Source: JACCVG01 sp034664165
GTDB lineage: Bacteria > Actinomycetota > Thermoleophilia > Solirubrobacterales > Thermoleophilaceae
Assembly: GCA_034664165.1 (NCBI GenBank)
Contig: JAXDIE010000023.1
Coordinates: 1-64,000, forward strand
DNA length: 64,000 bases
Direction of reading: 5' to 3'
Shown piece by piece: positions 8,246 to 16,357 of the stretch. Within the stretch, counting starts at the first letter, position 1. Each line of letters starts with the position of its first letter. A program made the translations under genes and the position numbers. The notes beneath the pieces were generated by a model that worked only from the letters and a program-made list of their open reading frames with translations, was not told the DNA's origin and did not search any database.

Positions 8246-9322
8246 ATGACCGCAACAACCACCAAGCGCCCGTTCGGAGTCGGCCTGCTCGACGCCCTGG
8301 CCGGGCCGCACGGCATTGACCGCTACCTCGAGATCCTGCGGCCCGTCTGGTCGCTCGGCGACGCCCGGGCACAGGTCACCGAGGTGCGCCGCCCCACTCG
8401 CGACAGCGTCACCCTGACACTGCGGCCCAACCGCGGCTGGTCCGGCTTCACCGCCGGCCAGTTCATCCGGATGGGCGTCGAGATCAACGGCGTCCGCGAG
8501 ACCCGCTGCTACTCCCCGGCCTGCTCGGAGGGCGCCCACGGCGTCATCGAGATCACGGTGCGCAGGCATCCCGAAGGCAAGGTCTCGGGATTCCTCGTCG
8601 ACAACGCGCGCCCTGGGATGCACGTCGAGCTCTCGGAAGCCGACGGCGACTTCATCCTTCCCGCGGAGCGCCCGGCCCACGTCCTGCTGCTCAGTGGCGG
8701 CAGCGGGATCACCCCGGTGATGGCCATGCTGCGCACGCTGTGCGAGGAGGGGCACCGTGGCTCAATCACGTTCCTGCACTACTCCCGAGGCCCGGCCGAC
8801 GTTGCCTACAAGGCCGAGCTGGACGAGCTGGCTCGCCGCCACCCCAACGTCCGGGTGGTCCACGGCCATACGCGCGAGGCCGGCGGCGACCTTGCCGGCC
8901 ACATCGACGCGGGCCATCTCCGCGCCGCCCGGGTCGACCCCGCTTGCACGCCCGCTTTCGCCTGCGGCCCGCCCAGCCTCATCGAGGCGGCCCGGCAGCT
9001 CTGGCCCGATGAGTTGCTTCACACGGAGAGCTTCCTCCCGCCTTCGCTGACCATCATCGGCGACGACGCCACGGGCAGCATCAGCTTCACCGGCAGCGGG
9101 CAGCGCGTCGAAAACGACGGCCGCACCCTGCTGGAGCAGGCGGAGCGCGCCGAACTGAGCCCCGACTTCGGTTGCCGGATGGGCATCTGCAAGACCTGCA
9201 CGTGCCGGAAGACGGCCGGAGTCGTGCGTAACGCCCTGACCGGCCAGGTCTCTGCGGCCGAGGACGAGGACATCCAGATCTGCGTATCGGTGCCCGTCGG
9301 CGACGTGGCACTCGAGCTTTGA
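8246..9322 (+). CDS. ferredoxin-NAD(P)H reductase with C-terminal 2Fe-2S domain (desaturase electron donor)
   Basis: The protein has 358 aa from ATG 8246, preceded by gagagg; an earlier in-frame GTG at 8210 would sit inside the operator. Domains in order are an FNR-type FAD domain (RETRCYSPAC and GQFIRMG near residues 70-95), an NAD-binding domain (LLLSGGSGITPVMAM at about 150-165), and a plant-type 2Fe-2S domain with CRMGICKTCTC and a later Cys in DIQICVS. The same architecture is seen in the mycobacterial Rv3230c-type reductase that feeds the DesA3 stearoyl-CoA desaturase. The desaturase gene follows 29 bases downstream. Confidence 0.88.
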   Translation: MTATTTKRPFGVGLLDALAGPHGIDRYLEILRPVWSLGDARAQVTEVRRPTRDSVTLTLRPNRGWSGFTAGQFIRMGVEINGVRETRCYSPACSEGAHGVIEITVRRHPEGKVSGFLVDNARPGMHVELSEADGDFILPAERPAHVLLLSGGSGITPVMAMLRTLCEEGHRGSITFLHYSRGPADVAYKAELDELARRHPNVRVVHGHTREAGGDLAGHIDAGHLRAARVDPACTPAFACGPPSLIEAARQLWPDELLHTESFLPPSLTIIGDDATGSISFTGSGQRVENDGRTLLEQAERAELSPDFGCRMGICKTCTCRKTAGVVRNALTGQVSAAEDEDIQICVSVPVGDVALEL

Positions 9323-9351
9323 CACAACAACTTCGATCAAGGAGAGATGAA

Positions 9352-10473
9352 ATGAGCATCACCCACGCACACATGACCCCCGAGCAGGCCGAGGCGTTCG
9401 GCAAGGAGCTCGACGCCATCCGCGAGCGCGTCCTGGCCGACGTCGGCCAGCGCGACGCCGACTACATCCGCAAGGTGATCCGGGCCCAGCGCGGCCTCGA
9501 GGTCGCGGGTCGCGGACTCATGTTCGCGGGCTTCTTCCCGCCCGCCTGGGTCGCCGGGACGGCCGCCCTGTCCGTCTCGAAGATCCTCGACAACATGGAG
9601 ATCGGGCACAACGTGATGCACGGCCAGTACGACTGGATGAAGGACCCGGAGCTGACCAGCAAGGGCTTCGAGTGGGACAGCGCCTGCCCGGGCGACCAGT
9701 GGCGCCACTCCCACAACTACATGCACCACACCCACACCAACATCCTGGGTAAGGACCGTGACATCGGCTACGGCGTGCTGCGCATGTCCGAGGACCAGCG
9801 CTGGCACCCGTACTACCTGGGCAACCCCCTATACGCCACGCTGCTGGCCACGTTCTTCCAGTACGGCGTGGCCCTGCACGACCTGGAGGTCGAGGAGATC
9901 ACGGCCGGGCGCGCCACCTGGGGCGAGAAGCGCGAGATGGCTCAGAAGATCTGGCAGAAGGTCAGGCGCCAGACGCTCAAGGACTATGTGCTGTTCCCGC
10001 TGCTCACCGGCCCCTCGCTGCCGTTCACCCTGGCCGGCAACGCGGTGGCCAACCTCAACCGCAACCTGTGGTCCTTCATGATCATCTTCTGCGGCCACTT
10101 CCCGGACGGCGTGGAGGAGTTCACCGAGGAGGAGACAGCCGATGAGACCCGCGGTGAGTGGTACTACCGCCAGCTGCTGGGCTCGGCCAACCTCACCGGC
10201 GGCAAGCTCTTCCACATCATGTCGGGCAACCTGAGCCACCAGATCGAGCACCACCTGTTCCCGGACCTGCCGGCCCACCGCTATGCGGAGATCTCGGTCG
10301 AGGTCAGGGAGATCTGCGAGCGCTACGGACTGCCCTACAACGCGGGCCCTCTGCACCAGCAGTTCGGCAGCGTGGTGAAGAAGATCTGCAGGCTTGCCCT
10401 GCCCGGCCGGGGTGGCAGCGATGCCGCGCCCGCCATGGAGAAGCCCGAGGTGGCACTGGCGGCCGCAGCCTGA
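9352..10473 (+). CDS. membrane acyl-CoA fatty acid desaturase (DesA3/DesB-like)
   Basis: The protein has 373 aa from ATG 9352 (ggagaga upstream). The three histidine clusters of membrane diiron desaturases are present: HNVMH (HxxxH), HSHNYMHHTH, and QIEHHLFP near the C-terminus. The last motif places it with acyl-CoA delta-9 or front-end-like desaturases rather than the plant-type soluble ACP enzymes. Hydrophobic stretches lie around residues 55-80 and 215-250. With the reductase at 8246 it forms a two-gene desaturation operon, probably introducing a double bond into saturated acyl-CoA at the membrane. Confidence 0.88.
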   Translation: MSITHAHMTPEQAEAFGKELDAIRERVLADVGQRDADYIRKVIRAQRGLEVAGRGLMFAGFFPPAWVAGTAALSVSKILDNMEIGHNVMHGQYDWMKDPELTSKGFEWDSACPGDQWRHSHNYMHHTHTNILGKDRDIGYGVLRMSEDQRWHPYYLGNPLYATLLATFFQYGVALHDLEVEEITAGRATWGEKREMAQKIWQKVRRQTLKDYVLFPLLTGPSLPFTLAGNAVANLNRNLWSFMIIFCGHFPDGVEEFTEEETADETRGEWYYRQLLGSANLTGGKLFHIMSGNLSHQIEHHLFPDLPAHRYAEISVEVREICERYGLPYNAGPLHQQFGSVVKKICRLALPGRGGSDAAPAMEKPEVALAAAA

Positions 10474-10486
10474 GATCCTTTCGCAC

Positions 10487-10690
10487 ATGGCACGACTTGA
10501 CGACGCGGAGACGCGCAAGGACGTGATCCAGGCGACGGTCGAATCGGGCGCGACCCACGTCGGCCAGATCGTCGGGATCGTGGCCGGCGCGGTGCGGGAC
10601 GTGACGCGCGAGGTCGGCGACTTCGCGACCGATCTGTTCGAGATGCGAGAGGCCGCGGAGCGCGCCAAGGCGGATGAGCCCGCCGAGTGA
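10487..10690 (+). CDS. small hypothetical protein in desaturase/BVMO cluster
   Basis: The protein has 67 aa from ATG 10487. It is predicted to be mostly helical: a short charged start, a Gly/Val/Ala-rich middle (VGQIVGIVAGAVRDV) that could be a weak amphipathic or membrane-associated helix, and a charged tail. No family was recognised. Its stop overlaps the GTG start of the monooxygenase by 4 bases (GTGA), so the two are probably translationally coupled. It also lies only 13 bases after the desaturase stop. It could be a small accessory protein. Confidence 0.6.
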   Translation: MARLDDAETRKDVIQATVESGATHVGQIVGIVAGAVRDVTREVGDFATDLFEMREAAERAKADEPAE

Positions 10691-12132
10691 GCCCTCCGCG
10701 GGTCGTGATCATCGGCGCCGGGATGTCCGGCATCTGCATGGGCGCGACGCTCGAGCGCCAGGGCATCGCGTCGTACACGATCCTCGAAAAGGGAAACGAC
10801 GTGGGTGGCACCTGGCGCGAGAACACCTACCCCGGCCTGTCCTGCGACGTCGCCTCGCGCGCCTACTGCTATTCGTTCGCGCCGAATGCCGGCTGGACCA
10901 GCACCTTCCCGCCCGGGCCCGAGGTACACGGTTACTTCAAGGGAGTTGCGCAGAAGGCCGGGGTGTACGACCACGTCCGCTTCGGCGCCGAGGTCGTGGA
11001 GGGCCGCTGGGAGGCCGGGCACTGGGTGCTCGAGCTGAAGAACGGCGACAGGATCGAGGCCGACGTGGTGGTCTCGGCCTGCGGTGTCCTCCACCACCCC
11101 GTCCTGCCCGACATCGAGGGCCTCGAGACCTTCGCCGGCCCCAAGTTCCACTCCGCCCGCTGGGACCACTCCGTGAAGGTCGACGGCGTCCGCCTGGGTG
11201 TGGTGGGAACCGGATCGACCGGCGTGCAGATCACCAAGGCGCTCGGTGGCGTGGCGGCGAAGCTCTCGCTCTTCCAGCGCTCGCCGCAGTGGGTCTATCC
11301 CGTGGGCAACATCCGCTTCTCCCGGCTCAACCGGTTTCTGCATCGGCGCTTCCCTGCGCTGAGCCGCCTGTCCTATCGTGGCTGGCAGTGGGCCTACGAG
11401 GAGACCTTCGTCAAGGCGACCATGAAGCCAGGGTGGCAGCGGCGAATGATGAGCGGGATGTGCCGTCTGCACGTGCGCTCGGTCAAAGACCCCGAGCTGC
11501 GACGCAAGCTCACGCCAGACACCCAGCCGATGTGCCGGCGCCTGATCATGGGCAAGGGCTTCTACAAGGCGGTGCAGCGCGATGACGTGGAGGTCATCAC
11601 CGAGGGCATCGACCGGGTGGTCCCCGAAGGCGTGATCACCGCGGACGGCCGCGTTCATGACCTCGACGTCCTGGTTCTGGCCACGGGCTTTGACGCGCAG
11701 GCCTACCTGCGCCCGATCGAGCTGGTCGGCCCCTCGGGCAACCGTCTGAGCGAGGCTTGGGGCCACAAGCCCCACGCCTACCGCACGGTCGGCCTTCCCG
11801 GGTTCCCCAACTTCTTCATGCTGATGGGCCCCCACAGCCCGGTCGGCAACGTCTCGCTCGTGGCCATCGCCGAGACCCAGGCCGACTACATCGCGGGGTG
11901 GGTGCGGATGCTCGACAGCGGCCAGACCAGCGCCGCCTCCCCTCGGGCCGACGTGACCGCCCGCTACAACGAGGAGATGGTCGCGGCCCTGCCCCAGACC
12001 GTCTGGACCACCGGCTGCAAGAGCTGGTACCTGGATGCCGACGGGCTGCCGTCGCTCTGGCCGTGGACGCCCGCGCGGCATCGCGAGATGCTGGCCGAGC
12101 CACAGCTGGAGGAGTTCGAGCCCGTCGCTTAA
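10687..12132 (+). CDS. flavin-containing Baeyer-Villiger-type monooxygenase
   Basis: The protein has 481 aa from GTG 10687. An N-terminal FAD Rossmann motif (GAGMSG, 10-15) is followed by LEKGNDVGGTWRENTYPGLSCDV, a hallmark of class B flavoprotein monooxygenases. The Baeyer-Villiger fingerprint FxGxxxHxxxW appears as FAGPKFHSARW near residue 155. A second NADPH-binding motif (GTGSTG) lies near 178, and LATGFDAQAYL near 340. It would insert oxygen next to a ketone, or oxidise N or S atoms, using NADPH. It is shorter than cyclohexanone monooxygenases, closer to the FMO/EthA-like range. Its stop overlaps that of the convergent TetR gene. Confidence 0.85.
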   Translation: MSPPRVVIIGAGMSGICMGATLERQGIASYTILEKGNDVGGTWRENTYPGLSCDVASRAYCYSFAPNAGWTSTFPPGPEVHGYFKGVAQKAGVYDHVRFGAEVVEGRWEAGHWVLELKNGDRIEADVVVSACGVLHHPVLPDIEGLETFAGPKFHSARWDHSVKVDGVRLGVVGTGSTGVQITKALGGVAAKLSLFQRSPQWVYPVGNIRFSRLNRFLHRRFPALSRLSYRGWQWAYEETFVKATMKPGWQRRMMSGMCRLHVRSVKDPELRRKLTPDTQPMCRRLIMGKGFYKAVQRDDVEVITEGIDRVVPEGVITADGRVHDLDVLVLATGFDAQAYLRPIELVGPSGNRLSEAWGHKPHAYRTVGLPGFPNFFMLMGPHSPVGNVSLVAIAETQADYIAGWVRMLDSGQTSAASPRADVTARYNEEMVAALPQTVWTTGCKSWYLDADGLPSLWPWTPARHREMLAEPQLEEFEPVA

Positions 12133-12746
12133 CCCTTCCAGGCTTCCCCGGCCCGGATTCGGTCGAAGCCGAGCCAGACGGTGTTCATCGCCGCCGCCAC
12201 GATCTGCTCGCGGGGCACTTCCGGGTTGTCCGCCCACCAGATGGCCAGGCGGGTGAGGCCGCCGCGGATGATCTCGGACTCCATCGTCGACATGACCGGG
12301 TCGGCCGGACCGCCCTGCAGTGCCGAGACCATCGCCGCGAGCAGATCGACAGAGCTCTCGAGGACCTCGCGATGCACGGCGGCGATCTCCGGGTCGCCCG
12401 TCGACTCGCTGAAGTACATCCGCGGCGCGTAGGGGTTTGCCTGCACGTAGCGGGCCCATGCGTCGAAGGCCCGCGGCACCCTCTGCTCCGCCGGCGCATC
12501 ACCCGCCAGGCTCGTTCGCCACATCTCGAGGAGCTCGTCCCGCGTTCGCTCGAGCAACCGGCGGTGGAGGGCCACCTTGGACGGGAAGTGGTCGTAGAAA
12601 ACCGGGGGCGTGACGCCGGCGCGCCTGACTATCGCCTCGATCGAGGCTCCGTGGTAGCCACGCTCGGTGAACACGTCGACTGCCGCCAGTTCGATGAGCT
12701 CTCGACGTGCTTCCGCGGTGAGGCGCTTCCGGGGCTTCGTTGACAA
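12129..12746 (-). CDS. TetR family transcriptional regulator
   Basis: The protein has 205 aa from ATG 12746. The N-terminal DNA-binding domain is clear: AAVDVFTERGYHGASIEAIV followed by RRAGVTPPVFYDHFPSK. The C-terminal ligand domain is divergent, as usual. The gene is convergent with the monooxygenase (4-base overlap) and divergent from the membrane protein at 12811. Two palindromes immediately upstream of its start are likely its own operators, implying autoregulation and control of the 12811 gene. Confidence 0.88.
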   Translation of the reverse strand: MSTKPRKRLTAEARRELIELAAVDVFTERGYHGASIEAIVRRAGVTPPVFYDHFPSKVALHRRLLERTRDELLEMWRTSLAGDAPAEQRVPRAFDAWARYVQANPYAPRMYFSESTGDPEIAAVHREVLESSVDLLAAMVSALQGGPADPVMSTMESEIIRGGLTRLAIWWADNPEVPREQIVAAAMNTVWLGFDRIRAGEAWKG

Positions 12747-12747
12747 A

Positions 12748-12784
12748 CCTAGTGATCCTTAGGTAGCTTCCTAGTGACCACTAG
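12748..12784 (-). promoter_or_regulatory. two tandem TetR operator-like palindromes
   Basis: Site 1 is CCTAGTGATCCTTAGG (12748-12763), an imperfect palindrome with 6 of 8 half-site positions matching. Site 2 is CTAGTGACCACTAG (12771-12784), with perfect 6-bp arms around AC. Both share the CCTAGTGA half-site, and their centres are about two helical turns apart. They lie between the divergent TetR gene (12746) and the membrane protein gene (12811), so they are best read as operators for that TetR protein. Confidence 0.6.
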
Positions 12785-12810
12785 CTTACGACCCCGGGGA
12801 AGGGAATCCG

Positions 12811-13257
12811 ATGACTGCTGTCGACCGCCGCAACACGTCCGACCTCTTCGAGGTCCAGCGCCCTTTCGCCCCCGTCCAGTGGGCCGCCGTGATCGGCGCC
12901 TTGGTGGTGGGGCTCTGGAGCGTGGCCGGCCTGATCGCCAACCCCGACTTCACGATCGGGCCTGGGGCCACCAGCGTCCTGGTGCTCGGCGTCGACATGA
13001 ACGGCTGGCACGCCGTGTCGGGGTTCCTCGTGGCCATCCCGGCGCTGATGGTCGCGTCGCGGCCGCGCCTCGCGGCGGCCTTCATCACGTTCGCCGCCGG
13101 GGGCCTGATCGCCGTGGCCATCTGGGCGCTACTGGACTCCGCCCCCCTCTGGGGTCTGTACGCGTTCAAGAACAACCTGACGGATGCGCTGCTCCACTTC
13201 GCCACCGCCTCGATCTGGCTGACAGGCTCGGCGCACTATTACCTGAGGCGCCCGTAG
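12811..13257 (+). CDS. DUF4383-like four-helix membrane protein
   Basis: The protein has 148 aa from ATG 12811, with a purine-rich ribosome site (ggggaaggga). Four hydrophobic segments lie at about residues 22-42, 62-82, 88-110 and 122-142. The pattern of a helix, a polar loop ending in HAVSGFLVAIPAL, and a final NNLTDALLHFATASIWL helix is like DUF4383 proteins, which are common in actinobacteria and of unknown function. It is divergent from the TetR gene at 12129 and probably regulated by it. A foldback sequence follows its stop. Confidence 0.65.
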   Translation: MTAVDRRNTSDLFEVQRPFAPVQWAAVIGALVVGLWSVAGLIANPDFTIGPGATSVLVLGVDMNGWHAVSGFLVAIPALMVASRPRLAAAFITFAAGGLIAVAIWALLDSAPLWGLYAFKNNLTDALLHFATASIWLTGSAHYYLRRP

Positions 13258-13265
13258 GCCGGAAA

Positions 13266-13377
13266 AACGGCAGCAATAAGGGGCGGGTGAAATCAACGAT
13301 CCCGTCCTAGGCCCGTACAGGGCGCACCAGGCGGGATCGTCGATTCGCGGCGCGGGTCGATCTTCATTGCTGCCGTT
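13266..13377. repeat. foldback element bounded by AACGGCAGCAAT arms
   Basis: The outer arms AACGGCAGCAAT (13266-13277) and ATTGCTGCCGTT (13366-13377) are a perfect 12-bp inverted repeat. Inside lie CGATCCCG (13297-13304) and CGGGATCG (13332-13339), and a small central GCCC/GGGC hairpin. It fills the gap between the DUF4383-like gene and the acyl-CoA dehydrogenase at 13406. The outer arm sequence also occurs in the intergenic elements at 36.4 and 58.3 kb. Confidence 0.6.
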
Positions 13378-13405
13378 GGCGTTCGTCGGCGAATAGGGTC
13401 TGGGC

Positions 13406-14644
13406 GTGACCCGGGTTCCCGAAGACGTGGCCGCTGTGATCGAGGAGATCGACGCCTTCATCGAGAAGGAGATCCGGCCGCTCGAGCAGGAGGGGGACAA
13501 CGCCCGCTTCTTCGACGAGCGGCGGGAGTTTGCGCGAACCGACATCGAGGCCGGCGGCGTGCCGAGCGCCGAGTGGGAGGAGCTCCTGCTCGAGGCCTCG
13601 AGGCGCGCCGACGCCGCGGGGCTGCTCCGCTATGCCCTTCCGGTCGAGCTTGGCGGCCGTGGCGGCTCGAACCTGGATATGGCGATCATCCGCGAGCACC
13701 TGAACAACAAGCCGATCGGGCTGCACAACGACCCTCAAAGCGAGATGTCGATCATCGGGAACTTCCCGACGGTGATCCTGGCCCACGAGTTCGGGACGCC
13801 GGAGCAGCAGGCGGAATTCGTCGAGCTGGGGCTGAGGTACGAGCGCACGCTGGCCTTTGGGCTGACCGAGCCCAACCATGGCTCCGATGCCACCTACATG
13901 GAGACGACCGCCCGCCGTGACGGAGAGGAGTGGGTGATCGACGGCGTCAAGCGCTTCAACTCGGGAATGCACGCCGCAACGCACGACCTGGTGTTCGCGC
14001 GCACCTCGGGCAATCCCGGCGAGCCGGCCGGCATCACGGCCTTCATCGTCGCCCGTGGCGCGCCGGGCCTGACCGTCGACTTCCACTGGTGGACGTTCAA
14101 CATGCCGACCGACCATGCGGAGGTCACGCTGAAGGGCGTGCGGGTGGGCGACGACGCGATTCTCGGCGAGCTGGACATGGGCCTGGCGCTGGCCCAGCGC
14201 TTCGTGCACGAGAACCGGATCCGCCAGGCGGCCTCGAGCCTGGGTGCCGCGGTCTTCTGCATCGAGGAGGCCGTGAAATGGGCGCGCGAGCGCACGACCT
14301 GGGGCAAGCCCCTGTGGCGCAACCAGGCCATCCAGTTCCCGCTGGCCGAGCTCTGGACCGACTGCGAGTTGGTGCGCGGCCTGGTCCGCAGCACCGCCGC
14401 CGAGCTGGACCGGCGCAACCACATGGAGGTCACCCATCTCGTTGCCATGGCCAACTACCGCGCCAACCGACTTGCCTGCCAGGCGGCGGACCAGGGCATG
14501 CAGACATGCGGCGGGATGGGCTACACCCGGCACATGCCCTTCGAGCACATCTACCGCCACCATCGGCGCTACCGGATCACCGAAGGCTCGGAGGAGATCC
14601 AGCTCCGCAAGGTCGGCCACGAGCTGTTCACGCGACCCCGCTGA
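13406..14644 (+). CDS. acyl-CoA dehydrogenase family protein
   Basis: The protein has 412 aa from GTG 13406. The N-terminal helical domain starts with IDAFIEKEIRPLEQEGDN. The middle beta domain shows LAFGLTEPNHGSDATYMETTA, the FAD/substrate contact region. The C-terminal helical domain shows QAADQGMQTCGGMGYTRHMPFEHIYRHHRRYRITEGSEEIQ, where the Glu of ITEGSEEI sits at the usual catalytic-base position. Length is normal. It would oxidise an acyl-CoA at the alpha-beta bond with FAD. It appears monocistronic, flanked by a foldback upstream and a strong terminator downstream. Confidence 0.87.
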   Translation: MTRVPEDVAAVIEEIDAFIEKEIRPLEQEGDNARFFDERREFARTDIEAGGVPSAEWEELLLEASRRADAAGLLRYALPVELGGRGGSNLDMAIIREHLNNKPIGLHNDPQSEMSIIGNFPTVILAHEFGTPEQQAEFVELGLRYERTLAFGLTEPNHGSDATYMETTARRDGEEWVIDGVKRFNSGMHAATHDLVFARTSGNPGEPAGITAFIVARGAPGLTVDFHWWTFNMPTDHAEVTLKGVRVGDDAILGELDMGLALAQRFVHENRIRQAASSLGAAVFCIEEAVKWARERTTWGKPLWRNQAIQFPLAELWTDCELVRGLVRSTAAELDRRNHMEVTHLVAMANYRANRLACQAADQGMQTCGGMGYTRHMPFEHIYRHHRRYRITEGSEEIQLRKVGHELFTRPR

Positions 14645-14742
14645 CGGCGCCGGAATCTTTAGATTCGCTTCACCTGGGGCCTCCATAGTGCGCGCATAGC
14701 TTGCGGTGCCATCTCGTCCCTTCGCTCGGTACCGCTGAGAGT

Positions 14743-14780
14743 GAGAAAACCCCCGGTGAGAGCCGGGGGTTTTCTCTTTT
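14743..14780 (+). terminator. strong intrinsic terminator after acyl-CoA dehydrogenase
   Basis: A perfect 14-bp stem, GAGAAAACCCCCGG (14743-14756) with CCGGGGGTTTTCTC (14763-14776), has loop TGAGAG and is followed by TTTT. It lies about 100 bases downstream of the acyl-CoA dehydrogenase stop and just before the long foldback at 14783. Confidence 0.8.
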
Positions 14781-14782
14781 AA

Positions 14783-14943
14783 GAGTTGCGTCAGAGCCCG
14801 GATCGTGGTCGGGCAGGGTTGGATGCCGGATGCCACGGGCCGAACGCGAGCGGAGTCGATGCAAAGCATCGGCGAGCGAGCGGTTGGTGCGTGGCGCCGG
14901 CAGTCGGCCCTGCCCGGCCGCGAGACGGGTTTTGACGCAACTC
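14783..14943. repeat. 161-nt imperfect foldback (long hairpin)
   Basis: GAGTTGCGTCA (14783-14793) pairs perfectly with TGACGCAACTC (14933-14943). Pairing continues inward with few mismatches through CCCG, TCG, GGGCAGGG, TGCCGG and GCCA blocks to a central GATGC-AAA-GCATC hairpin near 14864. Many of the mismatches are G-U compatible, so an RNA copy would fold into one long rod. No convincing ORF is inside. It could be a small foldback transposon remnant (MITE-like), a structural RNA or a transcript processing site. Confidence 0.65.
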
Positions 14944-14961
14944 CTGCTCTAGGGTCGGTGG

Positions 14962-15972
14962 ATGCCGGACACCGATGAAGTGCTCCCGGACCTGGATCTG
15001 CCGGGGGTCCACAGGCTCCAGGTGCCGACCCCGTTCGCGGTGGGCCCGGTCAACACCTACCTGCTCGAGGGCGACCCGCTCACGCTGATCGACAGCGGGC
15101 CAAATCTGGCCACCTGCCTGGTGGCGCTCGAGGCAGGGCTGAAGGACCACGGGTATGCCTTCGAAGACCTCGAGTTGCTCTTCGTCACCCATCAGCACGT
15201 CGACCACCTTGGCCTGACCAGGATCCTGGCCGAGCGCTGCGACGCCGAGGTGGTCTGCCTCGATCGCGCCGCCGGGGTGATCGGCTCCTGGGGCGAGCGG
15301 GCGGCCGACGACGACAAGTACGCCGGCCGGGTGATGCTGCGACACGGGATCGAGGAGCCCGTGGTGGTGGCGCTGAGATCACTTGCCGCCATCGTCCGGT
15401 CCTTGGGAGCCTCCGCGCCCGTTACGCGGACCCTCGAGGAGCACGAGCTCGTGACAATGGGCGGTCGCTCCCTCGAGGTCCTCCATCACCCCGGCCACAG
15501 CCCATCGGACACGCTGCTCTTCGACGCGAGTGACGGCACCCTGGTGGCGGGCGATCACCTGCTCAGCAAGATCTCCTCGAATGCGCTGCTCACCCGCCCC
15601 CTCGATGCCGAGGGGGAGGAGGACGGGCCCCGCGCAACCCCGCTGATCGACTATCGCCGGTCCCTGCTCGCGACCCGCGCGCTCGACGCACACCTGGTGC
15701 TCGGAGGGCACGGCCCCGAGATCACCGACCACCGCCCGTTGATCGACGCCCGGATAGCCGATCAGGACCGGCGCGCCGAGAAGCTGCTCGACCTGCTCCG
15801 GGTCCGCCCGATGTCAGCCCACGAGCTGGCGACGACGCTCTGGGAGCGCGTAGCCATCACTCAGGCCTTCCTGACGCTCTCGGAGGTGCTCGGGCACCTG
15901 GACCTCCTGATCGCCGACGGTGCAGCCCTGGAGGACGACAGCGGTGACGTGATCGTGTTCGAGGCGGCTTAG
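14962..15972 (+). CDS. MBL-fold metallo-hydrolase with C-terminal helical domain
   Basis: The protein has 336 aa from ATG 14962. The metallo-beta-lactamase core shows NTYLLEGDPLTLIDSGPN at the start, the zinc motif THQHVDHLG (HxHxDH) near residue 75, HHPGHSPSDTLLF near 177, VAGDHLLSK and LGGHGPEI. A C-terminal segment from about residue 265 (RAEKLLDLLRVRPMSAHELATTLW) resembles the winged-helix tail found in LACTB2-like hydrolases. It probably hydrolyses a thioester or phosphoester; the substrate is unknown. It lies among acyl-CoA genes, which would suit a CoA thioester hydrolase. Its end overlaps the convergent gene at 15969. Confidence 0.83.
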   Translation: MPDTDEVLPDLDLPGVHRLQVPTPFAVGPVNTYLLEGDPLTLIDSGPNLATCLVALEAGLKDHGYAFEDLELLFVTHQHVDHLGLTRILAERCDAEVVCLDRAAGVIGSWGERAADDDKYAGRVMLRHGIEEPVVVALRSLAAIVRSLGASAPVTRTLEEHELVTMGGRSLEVLHHPGHSPSDTLLFDASDGTLVAGDHLLSKISSNALLTRPLDAEGEEDGPRATPLIDYRRSLLATRALDAHLVLGGHGPEITDHRPLIDARIADQDRRAEKLLDLLRVRPMSAHELATTLWERVAITQAFLTLSEVLGHLDLLIADGAALEDDSGDVIVFEAA

Positions 15973-16337
15973 CCGCGGCGCCGGAACAAGCGGGCCATCA
16001 GCGCCCTGAGCCCGGTGGGCTCAGGCTCATCCGCCAGCACGGCGGTGGCCTTGCTCACGATCCGGTCGTGCATGGTGCCCAGGGCCGCGAGCATCTCGTC
16101 GCGGATGAACTCCAGGTCCTCGGTGGGAAGCACCGCCGGCCCGCGCTCCGGGCTGGCGATCACCGGATCCCACGGGGAGTAGGTGCTGGTCAGCCCCGTC
16201 AGCTCCTTCTCGAGCGCCCCGATCTGGCGGAGCAGCTCGCGCCGCATCGGGCCCTCGTCAACAGGGATCTCCGGGAGGTCGACGGGTGGCAGGAAGCCCC
16301 CGTCGGCAGGAGATCGGATCTCCTTGATCGGACGCAC
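15969..16337 (-). CDS. hypothetical protein, coiled helical
   Basis: The protein has 122 aa from GTG 16337. It has a proline-rich start (GGFLPPVDLPEIPVDEGP), then a heptad-like helix (MRRELLRQIGALEKELTGL), then a second charged helix and a basic tail (RALMARLFRRRG). No signal peptide, membrane segment or recognised domain is present. It overlaps the end of the convergent MBL-fold gene by 4 bases. It lies 20 bases downstream of the GAF-LuxR regulator gene on the same strand and could be the last gene of the SCP2-P450-LuxR operon. Confidence 0.6.
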   Translation of the reverse strand: MRPIKEIRSPADGGFLPPVDLPEIPVDEGPMRRELLRQIGALEKELTGLTSTYSPWDPVIASPERGPAVLPTEDLEFIRDEMLAALGTMHDRIVSKATAVLADEPEPTGLRALMARLFRRRG

Positions 16338-16357
16338 AGGAAAAGCCTACCGCTCCG

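Noticed and set aside
9829..12459. An 876-codon minus-strand open frame
   Set aside because: It is antisense to the desaturase and the Baeyer-Villiger-type gene, has low-complexity Gly/Arg/His composition and no family motif. It is an artefact of GC-rich codon bias.
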